A DNA stretch of 64,000 bases, taken from Bacteroidetes bacterium MedPE-SWsnd-G2 (GTDB lineage: Bacteria > Bacteroidota > Bacteroidia > Flavobacteriales > Flavobacteriaceae). The stretch is from assembly GCA_001874335.1 (NCBI GenBank), contig MPDE01000011.1:1-64000 (forward strand), written 5' to 3'. This document shows positions 51,022 through 58,714 of this stretch, one piece after another (position 1 is the stretch's first letter; the number at the start of each line of letters is the position of its first letter). The translations under genes and the position numbers were made by a program. A model generated the notes under the pieces. The model worked only from the letters and a program-made list of their open reading frames with translations, was not told where the DNA came from and searched no databases.

Positions 51022-51963
51022 TTACAGCTTTTTATACATGCATAAATGCGGCCCTACATTAGGGATGTCGAATTCATCACCTAGTTGTATAAACCCATTT
51101 TTGATATAAAATTGAGCAGCATGTGTACGCGCATTACACCACAATAAATTGATGTTTAATTGTGCCAATTGATTTTGAATATGTTTGACTAATGCTTCTC
51201 CAAATCCGTAACCTTGATAGTTTTCTAAAATGGCCATTCCTCTTAATTGATAGGCATTGGTTTCTTTTAAATTGGCTTGAGATTGTTGTAGGACTGTAGC
51301 AATACCGCAAATATTGCTATTGTAAAACAGGCCAAAATGAAATGTATTTGAAAGCTCGTCACCATTAAATATGCAAGTAGACAGCGGTTTCCCTTGACGT
51401 AATACGGCATGTCTAATTGCGTAAGTTTCACTTGCTGCGATGGGTTTAATTTCAAAAGCATTGGTTTTTAAACGATATAGCTTTGCAGGCATGCTATCAT
51501 AAATTCCTTCATTTAAAAATTGTAACCCGCACTTTTCAATAACTTTTTGTGATGCTAAATTATCAATATGCGTATGAGCATAAATTTCTTTCAGTTTTAA
51601 AGTGTCAAATCCATATTTGATTGAAGCTAAAGCGCTTTCAGTAGCATACCCTTTGTTCCAATGCTGTTGATAAAACCGGAAACCGACTTCAACGATATTA
51701 GAATCTTTATGATATTTTAATCCACACCAACCCAAAAAATCATTATTGTTTTTTAGGCAAACTGCCCATCTACCCAAGTTATACAGTTTATATTGATTAT
51801 AATTTAAAATCAAATTTTGAGCATCCTTTAAACTTTTAAAAGCGGAATCTCCCGTGTATTTAATTACTTCTGAATTGTTGTTGAGTTCAAAAAGAAATTT
51901 GGCATCAGACAATTTAAACTCTCTTAAATAAAGTCGATCTGTAGTTAATTTAAATTCAGACAT
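51022..51963 (-). CDS. Tandem GNAT acetyltransferase fusion
   Basis: The 313-residue protein joins two GNAT domains. The first (about residues 1-165) is of the RimJ/RimL type: LTTDRLYLREFKLSDA, GRWAVCLKNNNDFLGWCGL, FYQQHWNKGYATESALASIKYGF and NLASQKVIEKCGLQF. The second (about 170-313) is of the general GNAT type: YAIRHAVLRQGKPL, GIATVLQQ, LRGMAILENYQGYGFGEALVKHI (acetyl-CoA loop) and HAAQFYIKNGFIQLGDEFD. The second domain resembles stand-alone ElaA/YjcF-like acetyltransferases. Substrates are unknown. It is transcribed alone from TAAGTTTG at 51996-51989. Confidence 0.88.
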   Translation of the reverse strand: MSEFKLTTDRLYLREFKLSDAKFLFELNNNSEVIKYTGDSAFKSLKDAQNLILNYNQYKLYNLGRWAVCLKNNNDFLGWCGLKYHKDSNIVEVGFRFYQQHWNKGYATESALASIKYGFDTLKLKEIYAHTHIDNLASQKVIEKCGLQFLNEGIYDSMPAKLYRLKTNAFEIKPIAASETYAIRHAVLRQGKPLSTCIFNGDELSNTFHFGLFYNSNICGIATVLQQSQANLKETNAYQLRGMAILENYQGYGFGEALVKHIQNQLAQLNINLLWCNARTHAAQFYIKNGFIQLGDEFDIPNVGPHLCMYKKL

Positions 51964-51988
51964 TATAATTTATACTTGGTAATGGCCC

Positions 51989-51996
51989 CAAACTTA
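51989..51996 (-). promoter_or_regulatory. -7 element TAAGTTTG for the GNAT gene
   Basis: Minus-strand match to TAnnTTTG, 25 bases upstream of the start codon. Confidence 0.45.
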
Positions 51997-52202
51997 CTTA
52001 AAATTTGGGCAAGAATTAAAATAAATAAAAATGAAATCCATGCCCGTTATTATTGAAGTTTCTTGGGTAATTGCTTGATTGTTAAGGTGAAGTGTGTAAT
52101 ACAATGAAAGGCGAGATAGATGCGCGATTTAAGATTAAGTTCCTAATGTAAATTTTGAAATAAAAACTCTATGAAAATGTTTCCAGAATTAAATTGTTTG
52201 TA

Positions 52203-52210
52203 TATATTTG
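52203..52210 (+). promoter_or_regulatory. -7 element TATATTTG for tRNA-Gly
   Basis: Matches TAnnTTTG 11 bases before the mature tRNA 5' end. Confidence 0.6.
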
Positions 52211-52221
52211 CACTCGGAAAT

Positions 52222-52294
52222 GCGAGAGTAGCTCAGTTGGTAGAGCGTCAGCCTTCCAAGCTGAATGTCGCCGGTTCGAACCCGGTCTCTCGCT
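52222..52294 (+). tRNA. tRNA-Gly (anticodon TCC)
   Basis: The cloverleaf is complete: acceptor GCGAGAG pairs with CTCTCGC, D stem GCTC/GAGC, anticodon stem TCAGC/GCTGA around CTTCCAA with anticodon TCC at 52255-52257, and T stem GCCGG/CCGGT around TTCGAAC. The discriminator base is T and CCA is not encoded. It reads GGA/GGG glycine codons. Confidence 0.96.
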
Positions 52295-52296
52295 CT

Positions 52297-52325
52297 AAAA
52301 AGCTTCATATTTTATGAAGCTTTTT
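52297..52325. terminator. Terminator after tRNA-Gly, shared with pepE
   Basis: AAAAAGCTTCATA and TATGAAGCTTTTT form a 13-base-pair stem around TTT, with T residues following on the plus strand. Confidence 0.85.
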
Positions 52326-53033
52326 TTATTTTAAATCGGTTAGGTCTGTACCGGTTTCAAGTTCACTTATAGCATTTGAAGATTTGAAAAGTCTCGCTTT
52401 TAATTCTCCTTTTAGTGTAATAATCTGTCCGTTTACATCTAACCAAGATCCTTCTCTAAGTCCTAATACTGGAACATTGTTATAAGCATGAAATTCCTTT
52501 ATTCGTGTTTCTCGGGTTTCCCCCATATGAGTACTATTGGTGTCAGGATCTAAATAATGCGGGTTAAGGTTAAATGATAATACACCTAATGCTTTAAAAC
52601 TTGGTGGATAAACAATTGGCATGTCATTGGTAGTATTGACAGTTAGTCCACAAATGTTACTTCCTGCACTGGTCCCTAGGTAAGGCGTTCCGTTTAGTAT
52701 GGCTTCCTTTAAAGGAGTAATTAAGTTTTGTTTATAAAGTTGGCTTAAAAGTACAAAAGTGTTACCGCCGCCTGTAAATAATCCTTTAGCTTCTGATAAT
52801 GCATGTATCGGGTTTTCAAATTCATGCAGTCCTTTTACGTTAATCCCAATAGTTTGAAATGCTTTGTTAGCTATGGCTGTGTATTCATCATGAGATATTC
52901 CTCCAGGTCTGGCGAATGGTATAAATACTATTTCTTTAACGCCTCCAAACAAGTGCTTTAATTCTGGGAGCAGGTATTCTAAATAACCACTTCCGTGTAC
53001 CGTTGAAGTACTTGCGATAATCATTTTAGCCAT
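52326..53033 (-). CDS. pepE: Peptidase E (alpha-aspartyl dipeptidase, family S51)
   Basis: The 235-residue cytoplasmic serine peptidase cleaves Asp-Xaa dipeptides. The glutamine-amidotransferase-like fold shows GLFTGGGNTFVLLSQL near residue 85, the nucleophile Ser in YLGTSAGSNI near 119 and the downstream FNLNPHYLDPD (His) near 155, with GETRETRIKEF near 170. The family length (about 230 residues) matches. It is transcribed from TAAATTTG at 53066-53059 and shares a terminator with the convergent tRNA gene. Confidence 0.93.
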   Translation of the reverse strand: MAKMIIASTSTVHGSGYLEYLLPELKHLFGGVKEIVFIPFARPGGISHDEYTAIANKAFQTIGINVKGLHEFENPIHALSEAKGLFTGGGNTFVLLSQLYKQNLITPLKEAILNGTPYLGTSAGSNICGLTVNTTNDMPIVYPPSFKALGVLSFNLNPHYLDPDTNSTHMGETRETRIKEFHAYNNVPVLGLREGSWLDVNGQIITLKGELKARLFKSSNAISELETGTDLTDLK

Positions 53034-53058
53034 ATCAATAAACTTTTAGGATTTAGGA

Positions 53059-53066
53059 CAAATTTA
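53059..53066 (-). promoter_or_regulatory. -7 element TAAATTTG for pepE
   Basis: Minus-strand match to TAnnTTTG, 26 bases upstream of the start codon. Confidence 0.5.
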
Positions 53067-53190
53067 ATCGATAAAAAGTCCTTTAAATTTTGTAAATTTA
53101 ATTAAATCTGTCCTTTAACAAAAGTTTATACTCAATACCTTTTTTAACCCGCTATGAATGAGTTTCTTTAGGTATTAAAATCGAAAAGCT

Positions 53191-54021
53191 ATGAAAACCT
53201 ATTTCTTTTTTATAATGTCATTTTTTATGATTTCCCTAACTCAAGCACAAGAGGTTGAGCGTATAATTGTTTCTGGAAAAATTTCTGTAAAAGGAAATGA
53301 TGACATTGCTGGCGTTACTATTTATAATACGTACTCTAAGCAAGGAACAGCAACAAATGATGCAGGTAAGTTTGAAATTGCAGTTGCCCTAAATGATATT
53401 ATAGAAGTGAGATCTTTGCAATTTGAAGATTATCTATTCACTATTAATCAAAAGATTATAGAATCGAGACAGTTAACAATTATGTTAGTTGAGCAGGTTA
53501 ACCAATTAAAAGAGATTGTTATTTTGCCTTATGATTTGACGGGTAATTTAATTGTGGATTCAGGAAATGTGAAAACATTTGATCCCGATAGAAATGCCAT
53601 TGAATATGGTATTAAGCATTTGGATGAATATGAGTTTGATATTGACCATAAAACGGCTGTTGAGAATAATGTGATGCATTCTCAGAGTGTTGCAATGAAA
53701 AATGGATTGAATGTCGCTAATATTTTGAAGTTAATGGCAAGCCCATTGACTAAAAATAAAAAAACTAAGGCAGAAAAACGTCAAGAAAAAGTAGATGCTA
53801 TACCTGTAAACGTTTTGACTGAAGAACAGCTGGTGAATGGTAAAAATTTCTTATCTGAAAACTATAATATTCCGCAAGATGCGGTTGATGAGTTTATTAT
53901 TTTTCTAAGAAACAATGGTTTTGATCAAGCGCTATTGGAACCTGGAAAAGAATTTGAATTATTAGAATTTATAGGAGAAAAAAGTAAGCTGTTTCTAAAT
54001 AATGAACTTCAGAAAAATTAG
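53191..54021 (+). CDS. Exported CarboxypepD_reg-like protein, copy 1
   Basis: The 276-residue protein has a signal peptide (MKTYFFFIMSFFMISLTQAQ) and a CarboxypepD_reg-like beta-sandwich at about residues 28-112 (ISVKGNDDIAGVTIYNTYSKQGTATNDAGKFEI, then QLKEIVILPYDLTGNL), as found at the N-terminus of SusC/TonB receptors. Instead of a barrel, a helical, charged segment follows (KNKKTKAEKRQEKVDA) and a C-terminal part resembling a protein-interaction domain (DEFIIFLRNNGFDQAL). It overlaps the next gene by 20 bases and is paralogous to it. Function unknown. Confidence 0.8.
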   Translation: MKTYFFFIMSFFMISLTQAQEVERIIVSGKISVKGNDDIAGVTIYNTYSKQGTATNDAGKFEIAVALNDIIEVRSLQFEDYLFTINQKIIESRQLTIMLVEQVNQLKEIVILPYDLTGNLIVDSGNVKTFDPDRNAIEYGIKHLDEYEFDIDHKTAVENNVMHSQSVAMKNGLNVANILKLMASPLTKNKKTKAEKRQEKVDAIPVNVLTEEQLVNGKNFLSENYNIPQDAVDEFIIFLRNNGFDQALLEPGKEFELLEFIGEKSKLFLNNELQKN

Positions 54022-54784
54022 GTTACTCTTTATTGTTGCTTTGTTGTTTGGTTGCAGTAGTTTGTTTTCTCAGTCTATCGAGCTAAGCGGGAATGTAATA
54101 GCATCTGGTGACGTTGAAGGGATACATGTTATAAACGTTTCTTATAGCCGCTTTACAACTACAAATGAGTTTGGTGAATTTACTATCCCTGCACGAGTAA
54201 ACGATACTTTAAAATTTACAGGTATAAAATATGAAGTAGCGGTGGTCGTTTTATCCCCTCTATTGTATCAAACTAAAACCTTAGAAGTGGTCTTGAAAGA
54301 TAATATCAATGTTTTAGATGAAGTCATAATTGGTGAAATATTAACAGGAGATCTTCTTTTAGATTTAGAAAATTCAGATGCCAAGCCAGGTATTAATTTT
54401 TACGACTTAGGATTGCCAGGATATAAGGGTAAACCAAAAACTCAAAGTGAACGTCGATTGTTTGAAGCAACATCTGGAGGCGGGTTTATTCCTTTAAATC
54501 CAATTTTAAATGGCATTTCAGGCCGAACTAAAATGTTGAAAAATCAAGTAAGGCTTGAACGTCAGGATAAATGTATGAACGCCATGAGGTCTGAATTTTC
54601 AGAGATTTTATTTCGAGATAATTATTTGGAAGAGGATTTACGTTCAGAGTATTTTTATTTCTGTGCGGACCACGAAGATTTTAGATCTCTATGTGATATC
54701 GATAATGAAATGGAAATATTGATGTTTCTTCAAAATCAACTCAAAGCTTATAAAGCCAACAGAGCTGAATCTCGTGACAATTGA
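54002..54784 (+). CDS. Exported CarboxypepD_reg-like protein, copy 2
   Basis: The 260-residue protein repeats the design of the preceding one: a signal peptide (LLFIVALLFGCSSLFSQ), a CarboxypepD_reg-like domain at about residues 27-110 (LSGNVIASGDVEGIHVINVSYSRFTTTNEFGEF, VLDEVIIGEILTGDLLLD), then a helical, charged tail with two Cys (CMNAMRSEF, YFYFCADHEDF, LCDIDNEME). A Cys within the signal (GCSS) could be a lipobox, but a cleavage after FSQ looks more likely. The two copies seem to come from an old duplication. The start lies inside the previous gene, so translation is coupled. Confidence 0.8.
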   Translation: MNFRKIRLLFIVALLFGCSSLFSQSIELSGNVIASGDVEGIHVINVSYSRFTTTNEFGEFTIPARVNDTLKFTGIKYEVAVVVLSPLLYQTKTLEVVLKDNINVLDEVIIGEILTGDLLLDLENSDAKPGINFYDLGLPGYKGKPKTQSERRLFEATSGGGFIPLNPILNGISGRTKMLKNQVRLERQDKCMNAMRSEFSEILFRDNYLEEDLRSEYFYFCADHEDFRSLCDIDNEMEILMFLQNQLKAYKANRAESRDN

Positions 54785-54844
54785 ATAAAGTTTAACTATT
54801 GTATCCTAATAAAAAGGCTATTTTTACCGCTCAAAATTTAATAT

Positions 54845-55345
54845 ATGACAGCCCTTAAAGTTTTTGTTTTGTTATTAGCAATGCCATTTTTAACTAATGA
54901 TTTGGCTCATGAGTATTACGTTAGTGTGACTCAGGTAGAATATGTGAAAGAGGAACAAACTATTCAATGTATTTCAAGATTGTTTATTGATGATATTGAA
55001 AAGGCACTGCGTGAACGCTATGACGAATCGATTGTATTGGCTGGAGCTTCAGAAGCCGAAGAAATAGATTTATATGTTGAACGCTATTTAAGATCTAAAA
55101 TAGAGCTTATAGTTAATGATAATACGCTTCCTTTTAAATTTGTAGGGCGAAAATATGAAGATGATATCATGTTATGTTTTTTTGAAGTTGAAAATGTTCA
55201 AGAAATTTCAAAATTTGAAATTATAAATCGACTGTTTTTTGATATTTACCCACAGCAACAAAATATTATTAAAACTAAAATCAACGATACTTCTAATAGC
55301 TTGATTCTCATATCTGAGAATGATAAAGGTTTGTTAAAATTTTAA
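54845..55345 (+). CDS. Exported DUF6702-like protein
   Basis: The 166-residue protein has a short N-terminal hydrophobic signal (MTALKVFVLLLAMPFLTNDL) followed by HEYYVSVTQVEYVKEEQTIQCISRLFIDDIEKAL, the conserved beginning of what I recall as DUF6702. The rest alternates beta strands and charged loops (KFVGRKYEDDIMLCFFEVENV, EIINRLFFDIYP). The function is unknown. It lies 60 bases after the CarboxypepD_reg-like pair and 62 bases before the M1 peptidase, on the same strand. This neighbourhood suggests a shared exported function. Confidence 0.78.
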   Translation: MTALKVFVLLLAMPFLTNDLAHEYYVSVTQVEYVKEEQTIQCISRLFIDDIEKALRERYDESIVLAGASEAEEIDLYVERYLRSKIELIVNDNTLPFKFVGRKYEDDIMLCFFEVENVQEISKFEIINRLFFDIYPQQQNIIKTKINDTSNSLILISENDKGLLKF

Positions 55346-55407
55346 CAGAGCCTGAATTAAACTTTTTATTTATTTATTTTCCGCAATTATTTACTAATCT
55401 ATCTAAG

Positions 55408-57708
55408 ATGAAAAGAATTAACTTTTTACTACTTGCATTGGCTTTTATGTCGTTTAATGCATGGGCTCAAGAGCCTGCAGAAAGGCAACAAGGCCATACC
55501 AATAACAACAAATTTAAACAGTTGTATGATGAGTTCTCAACACCAAACATGTTTAGAACTGGTTCTGGTGCTCCAGGACCTGCTTACTACCAGCAGCAGG
55601 CCGATTACAAAATGGACATCGAAATTAACGATAAGGATGCCAAATTATTAGGGTATGAAACAATTACTTATACTAATAATTCTCCTGACGATTTAAAATA
55701 CTTATGGGTTCAGTTAGACCAAAACGTAAGAGCACGTGATTCTAAATCGCCAGCAATTGAAGGTGGGGGAGTAGCTCCTGTGCAAAGACCGTCTTCATTT
55801 ACAAATTCTTATATGACTGAAGGATTTGATGGAGGTTTCCGTATTGAGGAGGTTTCTGATTCTAAAGGGAATGCTTTAGCACATATGATTAACAGAACAA
55901 TGATGCGTGTTGAAATGCCAAAGGTTTTAAAATCTGGAGAGCAGTTTTCATTCAACATTAAATGGTGGTATAATATTAATGATCACGTTAATGACGGTGG
56001 TCGTTCTGGTTATGAATTCTTTCCTAAAGATGGAAACAGAACTTACGTTATAGCACAATTCTACCCTAGAATGGCAGTTTATAATGACGTTGAAGGGTGG
56101 CAAAATTCTCAGTTCTGGGGACGTGATGAATTTGCATTACCATTTGGAAACTTTGAAGTAAACATTACTGTACCTGCAGATCACATTTTAGATGGAACTG
56201 GAGAACTTACAAATAGAAAAGACGTTTTCTCTAAAGAGATGATGCAACGTTATGAAAAGGCAAAAACATCGTATGATGAGCCGGTTGTAATTGTGACTCA
56301 AGAAGAAGCTGAAGCTGCCGAAAAAGGATTTAGTGATAAGACTAAAACTTGGAAATTATACGCTGAGAATGTACGTGATTTTGGTTTTGCAACTTCAAGA
56401 AAGTACATCTGGGATATGATGGCTGTTAAAATTGGAAGTAAAGATGTAATGGCTGTGTCATTATATGCTAAAGAAGGAAACCCACTTTGGGAGCAATGGT
56501 CAACTAAGGCTGTAGCAAGTACATTAAAGTCTTACTCAAGAATGACTTTTGATTACCCTTACCACAAAGCGATTTCTGTGCATGCAAAACAACAAGGGAT
56601 GGAATACCCAATGATTTGCTGGAACTACGGTCGCCCTGATGAAGATGGTAACTATAGTGACCGTGTTAAATACGGTATGATGAGTGTAATCATTCATGAG
56701 GTAGGTCACAACTTCTTTCCAATGATTGTGAATAGTGATGAGCGTCAATGGACTTGGATGGATGAAGGATTAAATACATTTTTACAATATGTTGCTGAGC
56801 AAGATTTTGGTGAGTGGTATCCTGGAGCCTTATCTGAAGACCATAAAGCATACCCTTCAAGAAGAGGTCCTGCAGCTAAGATTGTACCTTATATGGGAGG
56901 AAATCAAGATTTCATCGCTCCGATTATGACTAAAGGATTAAATACGTACCAATTTGGTAGTAATGCCTATAGTAAGCCTGCTACAGCGCTTAATATTTTA
57001 AGAGAGACTGTAATGGGTAAAGAGTTGTTTGACTATGCTTTTAAAGAGTATACTCACCGTTGGATGTTTAAACATCCAACTCCTGAAGATTTCTTTAGAA
57101 CTATGGAAGATGCTTCAGCATTTGATTTAGATTGGTACTGGAGAGGATGGTTCTATACTACAGATTACGTTGATATGGGTGTAAAAGAAGTTAAAAAATA
57201 CTACGTATCAAACGAGCCAAACCAATATGTAAAAGACTTGGCACAACGTCGTGGTATGAGCTTAGATCAATTGCCTCCATTAGTTTATATGGTAGAAGAA
57301 GGTAGTGATGAGTACAATGCTGAAATTGCTAAAAATGCTGCTGTAGATAATTCGGCGACATTAAAAGAATACTTAATGGATAACTTTACTGCAGATGAGC
57401 GTAAATCGATTAAGGCACCAAAGTATTTCTACAACATTACTTTTGAAAAGCCAGGAGGATTGGTAATGCCAATTATCGTGGAGTATAAGTACGCAGATGG
57501 TACTTCAAAAACTGAAACATACCCAGCTCAAATTTGGAGAAAAAATGATAACGAGATAAGTAAAGCAGTGGCTTCTGAAAAAGAAATTGTTTCAATAGTA
57601 GTTGATCCAAAATTAGAAACTGCCGATGTAGATACTTCAAATAACTCTTGGCCTAAAGAAATTAAGCAAAGTGAATTTGATAAATTCAAATCTGAAGTTA
57701 AAAATTAA
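55408..57708 (+). CDS. Exported M1-family zinc metallopeptidase
   Basis: The 766-residue protein has a signal peptide (MKRINFLLLALAFMSFNAWAQ). An N-terminal beta-saddle (about residues 60-290) precedes the gluzincin domain, whose zinc motif is HEVGH at 430-434 followed 18 residues later by Glu453 in WTWMDEGLNTF. M1 enzymes are aminopeptidases. Family members like this one have an unusual GxMEN-like site: here MEYPMICWNYG takes its place near 395-405. There is no C-terminal T9SS sorting domain, so it probably stays in the periplasm. It is the last gene of the exported cluster and ends at a terminator. Confidence 0.92.
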   Translation: MKRINFLLLALAFMSFNAWAQEPAERQQGHTNNNKFKQLYDEFSTPNMFRTGSGAPGPAYYQQQADYKMDIEINDKDAKLLGYETITYTNNSPDDLKYLWVQLDQNVRARDSKSPAIEGGGVAPVQRPSSFTNSYMTEGFDGGFRIEEVSDSKGNALAHMINRTMMRVEMPKVLKSGEQFSFNIKWWYNINDHVNDGGRSGYEFFPKDGNRTYVIAQFYPRMAVYNDVEGWQNSQFWGRDEFALPFGNFEVNITVPADHILDGTGELTNRKDVFSKEMMQRYEKAKTSYDEPVVIVTQEEAEAAEKGFSDKTKTWKLYAENVRDFGFATSRKYIWDMMAVKIGSKDVMAVSLYAKEGNPLWEQWSTKAVASTLKSYSRMTFDYPYHKAISVHAKQQGMEYPMICWNYGRPDEDGNYSDRVKYGMMSVIIHEVGHNFFPMIVNSDERQWTWMDEGLNTFLQYVAEQDFGEWYPGALSEDHKAYPSRRGPAAKIVPYMGGNQDFIAPIMTKGLNTYQFGSNAYSKPATALNILRETVMGKELFDYAFKEYTHRWMFKHPTPEDFFRTMEDASAFDLDWYWRGWFYTTDYVDMGVKEVKKYYVSNEPNQYVKDLAQRRGMSLDQLPPLVYMVEEGSDEYNAEIAKNAAVDNSATLKEYLMDNFTADERKSIKAPKYFYNITFEKPGGLVMPIIVEYKYADGTSKTETYPAQIWRKNDNEISKAVASEKEIVSIVVDPKLETADVDTSNNSWPKEIKQSEFDKFKSEVKN

Positions 57709-57723
57709 GAGAATAGATTTAAT

Positions 57724-57752
57724 AAAAAGCCGACTTTATAGTCGGCTTTTTT
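57724..57752 (+). terminator. Terminator after the M1 peptidase gene
   Basis: AAAAAGCCGAC and GTCGGCTTTTT pair around TTTATA, followed by T residues. Confidence 0.85.
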
Positions 57753-57773
57753 TATTCTCAACAAACAACTTAG

Positions 57774-57781
57774 TATATTTG
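57774..57781 (+). promoter_or_regulatory. -7 element TATATTTG almost at the tatA start
   Basis: Matches TAnnTTTG and ends four bases before the GTG at 57786, implying an mRNA with essentially no 5' leader. Confidence 0.5.
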
Positions 57782-57785
57782 CAAC

Positions 57786-58073
57786 GTGATACATCAAGCA
57801 ACATTTTTATTTATTAGTGGTACAGAAATTACCTTTATTCTATTTATAGTTATAATGGTGTTTGGTGCCGATAAAATTCCTGAAATAGCAAGAGGTTTGG
57901 GTAAGGGTATGAAGACGCTTAAAAACGCTACAAACGATTTAAAGCATGAAATCACTAAAACTGCCGAAGATCAAGGAATAGATACTGATGTTACTAAAAA
58001 CATAACTCAGGAAATAAATAAAGTGAAAGACGATTTAGAGCAGTTTACAGGTTCTGTTAAGCGAAAACTTTAA
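57786..58073 (+). CDS. tatA: Sec-independent protein translocase subunit TatA/TatB-like
   Basis: The 95-residue protein has one N-terminal membrane helix (about residues 14-27, EITFILFIVIMVFGADKIPEIARGLG, seen in two parts), the conserved FGxxKxPE hinge, and an amphipathic helix followed by a charged tail. It forms the pore-forming part of the twin-arginine pathway. It has a short TatA-like length and lacks a TatB proline pattern. The start is GTG at 57786; the next methionine is inside the membrane helix and would truncate it. Its end overlaps the convergent methyltransferase by four bases. Confidence 0.9.
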   Translation: MIHQATFLFISGTEITFILFIVIMVFGADKIPEIARGLGKGMKTLKNATNDLKHEITKTAEDQGIDTDVTKNITQEINKVKDDLEQFTGSVKRKL

Positions 58074-58714
58074 GGTTTCTTTCTACTAATGGTTAAACCG
58101 TCTCTTATAGAAAGCAACACGGTTTCTAATCGGTCATCTTCTTTTAGTAATTTGTTATAATCTAACACAGCCTTAGTCGATTTGTCTTTAGGGTCTAAAG
58201 GCTCAATTACTTTTCCGCTCCACAATACATTATCAGATAATAAAATACCTCCAGGATTTAATTTCTCAATTAATAGTTTGAAATACTCAGGGTAGTTAGG
58301 TTTGTCTGCATCAATAAATATGAGGTCAAAAGTGTTGGTTAGTGTCGGAATTACATCAATGGCATTTCCTAAATGCTGAATGATTTGTGGTCCAAACTCT
58401 GAACGATCAAAAAAGGACCGTTGAAAATCAAATAACTCTTCATTTATGTCAATAGTATGCAATGTACCTTCGTTTTGCATGCCTTCGCACAAACACAATG
58501 CTGAGTAGCCTGTGTAAGTCCCGATTTCAAGAATGTTTTTAGGATTAACCAATTTTGAAATCATACTCAAAATCCGTCCTTGGTAATGCCCGCTGAGCAT
58601 ACGAGGTTGCAGAATTTTTTGGTAAGTTTCTCTGGTTAATTTTTGAAGTAACAACGGTTCGTCTTCGCTGTGTTTTACAACATAATCATCTAAAGCTTCG
58701 GGAATAAAATGCAT
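58070..58714 (-). CDS. O-methyltransferase (class I, CCoAOMT-like)
   Basis: The 214-residue protein belongs to Methyltransf_3: NILEIGTYTGYSALCLCEGM near residue 60 (SAM), LHTIDINEE near 85, FDLIFIDADKPNYPEYFKLL near 128 (metal-binding Asp) and GGILLSDNVLWSGKV near 155. Such cation-dependent enzymes methylate catechol-type or hydroxy-aromatic hydroxyls. It is the last gene of the kynurenine operon, one base overlapping the ACMS decarboxylase gene, so an o-aminophenol-type intermediate such as 3-hydroxykynurenine or 3-hydroxyanthranilate is a tempting but unproven substrate. Confidence 0.9.
   Translation of the reverse strand: MHFIPEALDDYVVKHSEDEPLLLQKLTRETYQKILQPRMLSGHYQGRILSMISKLVNPKNILEIGTYTGYSALCLCEGMQNEGTLHTIDINEELFDFQRSFFDRSEFGPQIIQHLGNAIDVIPTLTNTFDLIFIDADKPNYPEYFKLLIEKLNPGGILLSDNVLWSGKVIEPLDPKDKSTKAVLDYNKLLKEDDRLETVLLSIRDGLTISRKKP

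Noticed and set aside
55408-57708. M1 peptidase as a T9SS cargo
   Set aside because: The C-terminus (SEFDKFKSEVKN) shows no T9SS sorting-domain motifs, so the signal peptide alone predicts periplasmic location.
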